The notes under the pieces are model-generated. The model saw only the letters and a program-made list of their open reading frames with translations, was not told the DNA's origin and made no database searches. A stretch of DNA of 64,000 bases from Phytoamicus setariae (lineage in GTDB: Bacteria > Pseudomonadota > Alphaproteobacteria > Rhizobiales > Rhizobiaceae). The stretch covers positions 62,001 to 126,000 of the forward strand of contig NZ_JAEQNC010000010.1 in assembly GCF_016722925.1 (NCBI RefSeq). Reading direction: 5' to 3'. The position numbers and the translations under genes were made by a program. Positions 7,886-14,784 of the stretch are shown in pieces (the first letter of the stretch is position 1; every line of letters begins with the position of its first letter).

Positions 7886-9379
7886 ATGGTTCGGCGGCGA
7901 CAGGGCGCACTGCTATCCTCATTTTCGATCGATCGGGCATCGGCAACGCCGGTCTATCGACAACTCGAGGAACAAATCCGCTCGGCGATCCTGAAAGGCG
8001 ACCTGCAGAGGGGCGTCAGGCTTCCATCCAGCCGTATTCTTGCCGCGGAACTCGGGCTGGCGCGGCCGACTGTGGTGCAGGTTCTCGAAGCGTTGCAGTT
8101 CGAGGGCTATCTTGAGGCCAGGCAAGGCGCGGGCACATTTGTTGCCCATGATATTCCCAAGGCGCTCCCGACATTCGACCTGCATTCCACCCAGGCGTCT
8201 GTCGACAACATTCAGCTTGCGGGCCTTTCGCGGATCGGGACGTCGATACAATCGGTGCCGGCCGGGCTCGGGGCTGCCACTTATGCGCCTTTCCTGCCGA
8301 ACTTTCCTGCGTTCGACGCCTTTCCCTGGGCTAATTGGCGCAAGTGCTGGACCAGCCCCGGTGCAAATACCGCAAGCGACATGGGCTACAGCGATCCTGC
8401 AGGCTTCCTGCCGCTCAGACGCTGCATCGCGCAATATCTGGGCCTGCAGCGTGGCGACGCCTGCGACCCCGATCAGATCATCATCACATCCGGGGCTCAT
8501 GCGGCATTTTCGTTTGCCGCAATGTTGCTGGCCGATCCTGGCGACAAGGTCTGGCTTGAAAACCCGGGTCCAGTCGCGGTGCGCAATCTTTTCAAGGTCC
8601 TGGGACTGGATGTCGTCGACATAGGCTCCGACAACGAGGGGATGATGGTGGCCGACGCCATCGGTAAGGCTCCCGACGCGAGACTGGTTTTCGCGATGCC
8701 ATCGCGGCAGCATCCGCTCGGCACCACGATGTCCCTGCCAAGACGTCTGGCCTTGCTCTCCTGGGCGCAAAGTCGTGCCGCATGGATCATCGAAGACGAC
8801 TATGACAGCGAGTTCAGATATGTGGGCAGACCACTCGCCTCCATTCGCAGCATCGATACTGCCGGCCGCGTCATCTATGTCGGCACGTTCAGCAAGGCCC
8901 TCTACCCGGCAATTCGCATCGGCTATCTGGTTCTGCCACCACAACTGGTCGGTGTGTTTCGCGATCTTTCGAGCCTGGTTTCCCGAAGCGTTCCGGTTGA
9001 AATGCAGGCGGCGCTGGCGCGGTTCATCGATGGTGGACACTTCGTGACGCATTTGCGCCGAACGCGGGAGCTCTACGCCGAGCGCAGCGCGGCGTTTCTC
9101 CATATCGCCCGGCAGGAGCTCGGCGAGCATGTCGAGATGAGCGCCCCGACAAGCGGCATGAACGTACTTGCCTGGCTGAAGCCGGGCGTCGATGACAGAC
9201 GGATACATGCGACGGCGGAAAGCGCAGGGGTTAGATCTTATCCGCTGTCCGATTATGGGGGCGGTTCGCTTGCAAGAGGGGGATTGCTTCTTGGCTTTAC
9301 CGGAGTGTCGGCAGAAAGAATGCGGGAGCCCCTGGCGCGTCTCGGGGATGTCCTGGACCAACAGGCGCTGTCTCGGTAG
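7886..9379 (+). CDS. MocR/PdxR-type regulator (GntR HTH fused to aminotransferase fold)
   Basis: 497 aa. Residues 15-88 are a GntR winged helix (TPVYRQLEEQIRSAIL; LPSSRILAAELGLARPTV), followed by a class I aminotransferase-like domain. The PLP lysine is in TFSKALYP (K337) and the phosphate/pyridine region is EDDYDSEFRY (res 303-312), so PLP binding looks intact. Such proteins use PLP, or a PLP-amino adduct, as effector. TTTGGAGG precedes the ATG. It faces the TIM barrel-ureohydrolase-binding protein operon, which it most likely regulates in response to an amine or amino acid. Confidence 0.92.
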   Translation: MVRRRQGALLSSFSIDRASATPVYRQLEEQIRSAILKGDLQRGVRLPSSRILAAELGLARPTVVQVLEALQFEGYLEARQGAGTFVAHDIPKALPTFDLHSTQASVDNIQLAGLSRIGTSIQSVPAGLGAATYAPFLPNFPAFDAFPWANWRKCWTSPGANTASDMGYSDPAGFLPLRRCIAQYLGLQRGDACDPDQIIITSGAHAAFSFAAMLLADPGDKVWLENPGPVAVRNLFKVLGLDVVDIGSDNEGMMVADAIGKAPDARLVFAMPSRQHPLGTTMSLPRRLALLSWAQSRAAWIIEDDYDSEFRYVGRPLASIRSIDTAGRVIYVGTFSKALYPAIRIGYLVLPPQLVGVFRDLSSLVSRSVPVEMQAALARFIDGGHFVTHLRRTRELYAERSAAFLHIARQELGEHVEMSAPTSGMNVLAWLKPGVDDRRIHATAESAGVRSYPLSDYGGGSLARGGLLLGFTGVSAERMREPLARLGDVLDQQALSR

Positions 9380-9597
9380 ACAATGCGGCCGCTCGATCCC
9401 TTGCTTTCCGAAATGGCGAAAAGTGCTCGCACACCATGCCCCGAAAGCATATGGCAGACTATTGAATTCACGGAACTGAAATGAATTGTCGCCTAATTGG
9501 GCCTCGATTTGTAATTAATAGGAAACCACATGCATGTGGCCCAGTCATCCGACTCGGTCGGAATATCATGGGCGGCAAAAGGACGCTGGAACAAATA

Positions 9598-9816
9598 ATG
9601 GATCAAGCTCTCTTCATCAGCTTATGCAAGGCCGGTAAATTCAAGGAGGCGCTTGGCCTCGCCGTTCAAGGCCGCGAGGACGAAAAATACGCGCCCAGCC
9701 GCTTTTCGATGGACAAGAAGACTGGCAAGCCCATCTTCTACCGCGGCAATAAACGCGTCGAGCCGGATGCGACAGGTGAGTGGCAATTGGCCAAAAACAC
9801 GAAACCGTATGCGTGA
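9598..9816 (+). CDS. Small hypothetical protein
   Basis: 72 aa from ATG 9598; the frame is open further upstream (ATG 9568, or 9481). The protein is polar and lysine-rich in its second half (SRFSMDKKTGKPIFYRGNKR). No family is recognised. The opposite strand also carries an open frame, but it is arginine-rich and less protein-like. An AAGGA lies about 15 nt before the start, which is somewhat far. Confidence 0.45.
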   Translation: MDQALFISLCKAGKFKEALGLAVQGREDEKYAPSRFSMDKKTGKPIFYRGNKRVEPDATGEWQLAKNTKPYA

Positions 9817-10298
9817 CGCGGTCGCCTTCTAGCTTCACGAGCATGACACGGCGGCCAGTTCCCAGGTTTTCCAGCTGCATTCTACGTGCGGGAATGACGC
9901 GCGAAACAGTCATCTCTTCGACAACAGGCGCCCACCTGCAGGCACGCTCGATTCTGACGCGGTTATCCGAGCATGGCGGGCGGAATGACAAGCGCCTTTA
10001 TCACCGATGAGGTGGAGACAAGGCCACCAACACGCATGGTATGATCAACGCCGGGGCCGGCTGTGCCATCTCACCCCGGAAGCTGGAGTGGTTCGGGCAA
10101 TCCAGGATCCTGATTGAACGCTGTCATCTTCGCGATCCCGATGGGAGTTTGACATGCTGTCTGGAACCTATGTCACGACGTCGATCGATCGACATTCAAC
10201 AAAACTGCTTGGGAGACTGCATTCGAAAGGCGGTTTGCGGTAAAGTGACCAGGCTTGCTGTTATTCTGCCAGTTCCATCATTCGCAAAGGTGATTGTC
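9817..10298. other. 482-bp gap without a supported gene
   Basis: The frame of the lipocalin-like gene stays open upstream to 10041, but that stretch is cysteine- and arginine-rich and looks non-coding. No RNA gene or repeat was recognised. Confidence 0.5.
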
Positions 10299-10745
10299 AT
10301 GTCACAATTGGAAACCTTGCTGCTCGGGTCATGGAGAATGATTACCTGGACGTATGAGACCCTTGAAACCGGCGAAGTGAAAGACGCTTTGGGAGAGAAT
10401 CCTCATGGTATCATCAGCTATTCAGATGACGGTAGGGTCATGGTCCTCGTCCTGCGTGCGGATCGTGTCACGCCTGCAACCCTTGTTCCCACTGCCGAAG
10501 AAAAAATCCGGCTCTACGATTCGATGTTTGCCTATGCGGGAACATACGTCGTGGAAGATGATCGCGTAGTTCATCACCTCGACATGAGTTGGAACAAGAC
10601 ATGGGAGGGCACCCTGCAGGTCCGGTTTATAGAAACGGATGGGCAAAAGTTGACCTACAAATCCGCTCCAGCAAAGAACCCCTTCGACGGTCGCGACTGC
10701 ATTCACACCGTCATGTACGAAAAGATTGCTCCGGGTCAGCATTGA
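10299..10745 (+). CDS. Lipocalin-like domain protein
   Basis: 148 aa matching the small bacterial lipocalin-like family (Lipocalin_5 type): LLGSWRMITW at the N terminus, GIISYSDDGRVMVLV, then YAGTYVVEDDRVVHHLDMSWN and the closing strands. Proteins of this kind are single beta-barrels thought to bind small ligands, and some lie beside hydrolases or oxidoreductases. There is no signal peptide, so it is cytoplasmic. Start ATG 10299 follows AAAGGTGATT. It lies tail-to-tail with tRNA-Leu, 10 bp away. Ligand unknown. Confidence 0.8.
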   Translation: MSQLETLLLGSWRMITWTYETLETGEVKDALGENPHGIISYSDDGRVMVLVLRADRVTPATLVPTAEEKIRLYDSMFAYAGTYVVEDDRVVHHLDMSWNKTWEGTLQVRFIETDGQKLTYKSAPAKNPFDGRDCIHTVMYEKIAPGQH

Positions 10746-10755
10746 CGGCGCAATA

Positions 10756-10840
10756 TGGTGCGGACGACGGGAATCGAACCCGTATAGCCAAGGCCGAGGG
10801 ATTTTAAGTCCCTTGCGTCTACCAATTCCGCCACGTCCGC
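10756..10840 (-). tRNA. tRNA-Leu (anticodon UAA)
   Basis: Read on the minus strand, the gene starts GCGGACG and closes CGTCCGC-A with an encoded CCA (10756-10758). The anticodon arm is GGGA-CTTAAAA-TCCC, giving anticodon TAA, and the T arm is ACGGG-TTCGATT-CCCGT. The long variable arm is typical of a class II leucine tRNA. It decodes UUA, a rare codon in GC-rich genomes. Confidence 0.97.
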
Positions 10841-11184
10841 GCGCCTTTGATATCAGTCACTTGGGCGATTCCGTCAACCGATGTTTTGCAGGAATGTACC
10901 TGGCGTTTTGCAGATTTCGTACTGCGGCTGTTCCTGAACACCCCTTTCCATGGCTATAAATGCCTTGTCATCTTTGCTTGGTTCTTAACGTAGCCGGTGT
11001 AATGAGGTCCCACCCGCACGGTTCGATCACCGGTGCGGCGGCGACCGCAGACCGCATTGGACCTCGCCCTTCCAGGCTTCGCCAGAGGGCTTTGTCGCGA
11101 TGTTGACGGGTGTTCTAGCCAATTCCACCAGATCATCCAGAGCCTAAGGTCGTGGCTGCCGATAGCCGCGGTCACAACCAGCCC
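10841..11184. other. 344-bp gap upstream of tRNA-Leu
   Basis: This should contain the promoter of tRNA-Leu on the minus strand. A minus-strand frame near 11030-11150 reads like a short protein fragment (ARTPVNIATKPSGEAWKGE) but has no start or stop context and could be a gene remnant. Nothing else was recognised. Confidence 0.4.
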
Positions 11185-11340
11185 TTACGACGCCTTCGCT
11201 TTCGGCTTGCGTGCCTTTGGCGGTTTGCGCTCTTCGGCAGGCTGGAGCTCGAAATCGGGCTCCGGCTTTGATGGGGTAGGATTGACCTTCGGATCCGATT
11301 TTGAAGGTTCTGATTCTTTTGGTGCAAATTTGATCGCCAT
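11185..11340 (-). CDS. Small lysine/proline-rich hypothetical protein
   Basis: 51 aa, starting MAIKFAPKESEP and ending in a basic tail KPPKARKPKAKAS. The composition (Lys, Pro, Glu, Ser) indicates a disordered protein. Codon choice matches neighbouring genes and the opposite-strand frame is glycine/serine-rich antisense. No clear ribosome site precedes the ATG. Family not identified. Confidence 0.45.
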   Translation of the reverse strand: MAIKFAPKESEPSKSDPKVNPTPSKPEPDFELQPAEERKPPKARKPKAKAS

Positions 11341-11523
11341 GGGGGCGACCATACGTGGCGAAGGTCCAAGTATCAACGCCAGTTCCTAGCCGAGTCGGAT
11401 TTTCCTTTGACACGATGGCTGGATGCCCAGCCCGGCACACAACCTTGCAGACCGTCCTGCTGCGTGAACCGGAATGTGATTTTCCGGCCGTTTCCCGAGT
11501 TTGCCCCGGTGACGATAGAAAAT

Positions 11524-11556
11524 GGCGGCACACCGGGGCGTGCCGCCGTTTTTTCG
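11524..11556. terminator. Bidirectional rho-independent terminator
   Basis: GGCGGCAC (11524-11531) / GTGCCGCC (11540-11547) with an 8-nt loop, then GTTTTTT on the plus side; on the minus side the stem is followed by ATTTTCT. It lies just past the stop of wrbA, which is transcribed toward it. Confidence 0.8.
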
Positions 11557-11574
11557 TTTCAGATCTCGCGTGGA

Positions 11575-12174
11575 TCAGCCGGCGAGCTTGGCGGCGATCT
11601 TGGCAACATGCGCACCCTGGAAGCGGGCGGCGTCCAGTTCGACTTCGGAAGGCTGGCGCGAACCGTCGCCACCAGTGATCGTGGAGGCGCCGTAGGGCGA
11701 GCCACCCTTGATTTCCTCAAGGCCCATCTGGCCCTGGAAAGCGTAGGGCAGGCCGACGACGACCATGCCGTGGTGCATCAGGGTCGGAACGAAGCCGAGC
11801 AGGGTGGATTCCTGGCCGCCGTGCTGGGTCGCTGACGAGGTGAAGGCCGAGCCGACTTTGCCGACGAGCGCGCCCTTGGCCCACAGGCCACCGGTCTGGT
11901 CGACGAAATTACGCATCTGGGAAGCGAACGTGCCGTAACGCGTTCCGGCACCGAAGATGATCGCATCGTACTGGTCGAGCTCGCTGGGGTCAGCGATCGG
12001 CGCCTTCTGGTCGAGCTTGAAGTAGGAGGCCTTTGCGACTTCTTCCGGAACCAGTTCCGGTACGCGTTTCACGACAACATCGGCACCTGCGGACTTCGCA
12101 CCTTCGGCTACGGCGTATGCCATTGTTTCGATATGGCCGTAGGCCGAGTGGTAGAGGACGAGAACTTTTGCCAT
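11575..12174 (-). CDS. wrbA: NAD(P)H:quinone oxidoreductase, WrbA type
   Basis: 199 aa flavodoxin-like protein. The FMN phosphate loop is [12 protein letters not shown] near the N terminus; the family motifs [17 protein letters not shown] and [15 protein letters not shown] follow. WrbA enzymes are tetrameric FMN proteins that reduce quinones by two electrons and protect against quinone redox cycling. The start at 12174 is followed by the conserved [10 protein letters not shown]. It is transcribed divergently from the MoCF-domain gene and ends at a strong terminator. A palindrome about 100 bp upstream may be its operator. Confidence 0.95.
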   Translation of the reverse strand: MAKVLVLYHSAYGHIETMAYAVAEGAKSAGADVVVKRVPELVPEEVAKASYFKLDQKAPIADPSELDQYDAIIFGAGTRYGTFASQMRNFVDQTGGLWAKGALVGKVGSAFTSSATQHGGQESTLLGFVPTLMHHGMVVVGLPYAFQGQMGLEEIKGGSPYGASTITGGDGSRQPSEVELDAARFQGAHVAKIAAKLAG

Positions 12175-12273
12175 CGTGTTATTCCTTCGCATTTGGGAGG
12201 CGTTATTGAATAGGACAACAGCGATATAGGTCAGCAGGAACGGGAATACAGGATAGCAAATTGTGGCTTGATC

Positions 12274-12290
12274 GTTCGCTATTAGTGAAC
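12274..12290. promoter_or_regulatory. Palindrome upstream of wrbA, candidate operator
   Basis: GTTCGCTATTAGTGAAC is a 17-bp near-perfect palindrome (one mismatched pair) in the 226-bp divergent region between wrbA and the MoCF gene. Its length and symmetry fit a dimeric winged-helix repressor site; the regulator is unknown. Confidence 0.4.
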
Positions 12291-12400
12291 AATGGAGTTG
12301 CTAATATTAATGAAGTGGCGACAAATCCGGACCCGGACGGCCTTGACAGCGCCAGTGCCGCACAGCACGCTATGGGTCGAGAAGAGTGGAGATGAGCGCT

Positions 12401-13150
12401 ATGAGTGAAGACACTACCGTTACGGCGGCGATGCTGGCGATTGGCGACGAACTGCTCTCGGGACGCACCAAGGACAAGAATATCGGCCATCTCGCCGATA
12501 TGCTGACGCTGGCCGGAATCGACCTCCGGGAAGTCAGAATCGTCGCCGATGACGAGGCGGACATCGCTGCTGCACTTAATGCGCTGCGCGACCGCTATGA
12601 TTACGTCTTCACATCGGGTGGCATTGGTCCGACTCACGATGACATCACTGCCGATGCCATTGGCAAGGCGTTTGGCTTGCCCGTGATTCATGACGAAAAA
12701 GCGATGCGTCTGCTTGGCGACATGTATGCGCGACGTGGTATCGAATTCAACGAGGCGCGCCAGCGCATGGCCCGGATGCCGGAGGGCAGCCGTCATATCG
12801 ACAATCCCGTGTCGACGGCACCCGGCTTCGTCATCGGCAACGTGTATGTGATGGCCGGAGTGCCCAACATTTTTCAGGCCATGCTGGACGGCGTGCTTCC
12901 CCAGCTCAGAAGCGGCACACGCATGCAGTCCCGCTCGGTTCCTTGTCCGTTTGGCGAAGGCGATATCGGCGAGCCTCTGGCGGCCATCCAGAGGGCCAAT
13001 CCTGATACGATTATCGGCTCATACCCCAAATTCAATGGCCAGTCCTATTCGACAGACATCGTCATACGGGCGAGGGAGGTTGATGTGCTCGATCGGGTGG
13101 AAACAGCCGTTCGCGAAATGGTCGCCAGGGTAGCGGCAGGAAAGAAATAG
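12401..13150 (+). CDS. MoCF/CinA N-terminal-type molybdopterin-binding domain protein
   Basis: 249 aa consisting of the MoaB/MogA-like MoCF fold that forms the N-terminal half of CinA: AAMLAIGDELLSGRTKD, VFTSGGIGPTHDDIT and MAGVPNIFQAMLD. The deamidase (PncC) half of full-length CinA is absent; a separate CinA C-terminal protein is encoded at 39495-39992. The MoCF domain in CinA has ADP-ribose/COG1058 pyrophosphatase activity in some bacteria. GTG 12386 and ATG 12392 are alternative starts; ATG 12401 has TGGAG nine bases upstream. Confidence 0.88.
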   Translation: MSEDTTVTAAMLAIGDELLSGRTKDKNIGHLADMLTLAGIDLREVRIVADDEADIAAALNALRDRYDYVFTSGGIGPTHDDITADAIGKAFGLPVIHDEKAMRLLGDMYARRGIEFNEARQRMARMPEGSRHIDNPVSTAPGFVIGNVYVMAGVPNIFQAMLDGVLPQLRSGTRMQSRSVPCPFGEGDIGEPLAAIQRANPDTIIGSYPKFNGQSYSTDIVIRAREVDVLDRVETAVREMVARVAAGKK

Positions 13151-13172
13151 GAGAATTTCCTCGTGCCTGAAC

Positions 13173-13186
13173 TTGATCGAGGTCAA
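13173..13186 (+). promoter_or_regulatory. FixK/FNR-type box
   Basis: TTGATCGAGGTCAA matches the consensus TTGAT-N4-ATCAA with one mismatch. A -10-like TAAGAT at 13208-13213 puts the box centre near -41, the usual activating position for FNR/FixK proteins. It sits 57 nt before the universal stress protein gene, a common FixK/FnrN target in rhizobia. Confidence 0.7.
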
Positions 13187-13243
13187 GTGCGTTTTGTTCA
13201 GAGAAGTTAAGATCATATCAGTGATTGACCCTTGGAGACTCTC

Positions 13244-14074
13244 ATGACCATCAAAACGATCGCCGTCGTGCTCAATGATAAGGAAACAGCCAGAATCGTT
13301 CTGGATGTTGCACTGGGGCTTGCTGCTGACCATGACGCGCACGTCATGGGTCTGCATGCCGAAGTGATCGATCCTCCTCCCGTCATGTCGCCATTCGACC
13401 TTCCGGATTCTTCCGTCATCGCGGCCATATATGAGGCCGCCTCCACGCGCAGAAAAGAACTGGAGGCGATGTTCAACGAGGCGGTCCGTCTCAGTGGGGC
13501 AAACTCCACCTGGCAGGCTGTGCGCGGCACAAGCGGCACTGCGTCCCAAGGGTTGGTCGATGCCTGCCGAACTGTGGATCTCGTGGTGGCACCGCAGCCG
13601 GGCGCAGGTCGGGTCGGTGAACTCGATGACGTGTTGTTCGAAAGCGGCCGGCCAGTGCTGTTTGTTCCGTGGATCACCAGGCAGGCAAAACCTTTCAAGC
13701 GGGTGCTTGTGGCCTGGGACGGTTCGCGGGAATCGACGCGGGCAATCTTCGACGCTCTGCCTTTGCTGAAAAATGCCGATGAAGTGGAGATATTCTCGGT
13801 GGATCCGCATGATGTCAGCTCTCCGAATGCGCAACTGACGAGTGCGGGGATCGCCGAAGCGTTGGCGCGGCACGGATTGTCTGTCGTGACCAACACGCAA
13901 GACCCCGAGAGGCTGGCGGTCTCGGCTGTGATCGAAAACCGTTGCAGCGATTTCGCAGCCGATCTGCTGGTCATGGGCGCCTACAGCCATGCACGCATTC
14001 GCGAGCGGCTGTTTGGGGGTGTCACCCATATCCTCCTGCAATCGATGACTGTACCGGTGCTGATGTCGCGCTGA
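13244..14074 (+). CDS. Universal stress protein, tandem UspA domains
   Basis: 276 aa with two UspA-like domains. The N-terminal one begins KTIAVVLNDKETARIVLD; the second begins RVLVAWDGSRESTRAI and ends LVMGAYSHARIRERLFGGVT-type, which carries the G-x2-G-x9-G(S/T) ATP-site pattern in modified form, so nucleotide binding is likely in the second domain. TTGGAGA precedes the start. The FixK/FNR box upstream suggests induction at low oxygen. A strong terminator follows, so it is a single-gene unit. Confidence 0.92.
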   Translation: MTIKTIAVVLNDKETARIVLDVALGLAADHDAHVMGLHAEVIDPPPVMSPFDLPDSSVIAAIYEAASTRRKELEAMFNEAVRLSGANSTWQAVRGTSGTASQGLVDACRTVDLVVAPQPGAGRVGELDDVLFESGRPVLFVPWITRQAKPFKRVLVAWDGSRESTRAIFDALPLLKNADEVEIFSVDPHDVSSPNAQLTSAGIAEALARHGLSVVTNTQDPERLAVSAVIENRCSDFAADLLVMGAYSHARIRERLFGGVTHILLQSMTVPVLMSR

Positions 14075-14094
14075 ATCCTGTGGTTTCGCCGGGT

Positions 14095-14129
14095 CGATTG
14101 CTCCGTATCTTGGCGGGGCAATCGTTTTT
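14095..14129 (+). terminator. Rho-independent terminator of the usp gene
   Basis: CGATTGC (14095-14101) pairs with GCAATCG (14118-14124), with an inner CCG/CGG pair, followed by TTTTT. It lies 21 bp past the stop codon. Confidence 0.82.
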
Positions 14130-14211
14130 CAACTGGACGATAGGCCTGGGATTATCCTATTGACGTTCGGGAACCGCACCATTGTTCCACGAGCTTACTG
14201 CAGGATTTCCC

Positions 14212-14709
14212 ATGTCCCTTCCCGACAAAGCCTTTCCCGTTTCCTGGGATCAGTTTCATCGAGACGCGCGCGCGCTTGCGTGGCGGCTTTCCGGGCTCAA
14301 GCAAGAATTTCGCGGCATCGTCTGTATCACCCGCGGCGGGTTGGTGCCGGCGGCGATAATTTCGCGCGAACTCAATATCCGACTGATCGAGACCGTGTGC
14401 ATCGCGTCCTATCATGACTATGTCAGCCAGGGTGAGATGAACGTGCTGAAGGGGATTACGCCTTCGCTGCTGGAAAATGGCGGCGAGGGGGTTTTGGTCG
14501 TCGACGACCTGACCGATACCGGCAAGACGGCGACGGAAGTGCGCGCCATGCTGCCAAAGGCGCATTTCGCCGCAGTCTACGCCAAGCCCAAGGGCGTACC
14601 GACAATCGACACGTTTGTCACTGAGGTGTCGCAGGATACTTGGATCTATTTTCCCTGGGACATGGGCTTCACCTACCAGGAACCGATCGCCAAGGATCAC
14701 CGCGGCTAA
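14212..14709 (+). CDS. gpt: Xanthine phosphoribosyltransferase
   Basis: 165 aa, the usual length for bacterial XGPRT. It salvages xanthine and guanine with PRPP to XMP and GMP. The PRPP-binding signature is [14 protein letters not shown] (res 94-107), the N-terminal loop is [10 protein letters not shown] (38-47), and the C-terminal [10 protein letters not shown] is specific to this enzyme. Start ATG 14212 ([14 protein letters not shown]) agrees with the family. A terminator follows and separates it from the convergent protease gene. Confidence 0.95.
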   Translation: MSLPDKAFPVSWDQFHRDARALAWRLSGLKQEFRGIVCITRGGLVPAAIISRELNIRLIETVCIASYHDYVSQGEMNVLKGITPSLLENGGEGVLVVDDLTDTGKTATEVRAMLPKAHFAAVYAKPKGVPTIDTFVTEVSQDTWIYFPWDMGFTYQEPIAKDHRG

Positions 14710-14737
14710 GGTCTGCATCTTTCCAGATCGTGTTTGC

Positions 14738-14764
14738 AAAGCCGGATGGTTCATCCGGCCTTTT
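14738..14764 (+). terminator. Rho-independent terminator of gpt
   Basis: AAAGCCGGATG pairs with CATCCGGC plus CTTTT across a three-base loop (stem 14741-14748/14752-14759). Confidence 0.82.
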
Positions 14765-14784
14765 GCGTTACGTCGTGAAATTGC

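Noticed and set aside
9641-9991. 116-aa minus-strand frame overlapping the small gene at 9598
   Set aside because: Arg/Pro-rich and without start context; the plus-strand reading is more protein-like.
10990-11150. tRNA-like words (GGTTCGATCACC, and GGTGGAATTGG on the minus strand)
   Set aside because: They do not fold into a cloverleaf and the arms are at wrong distances.
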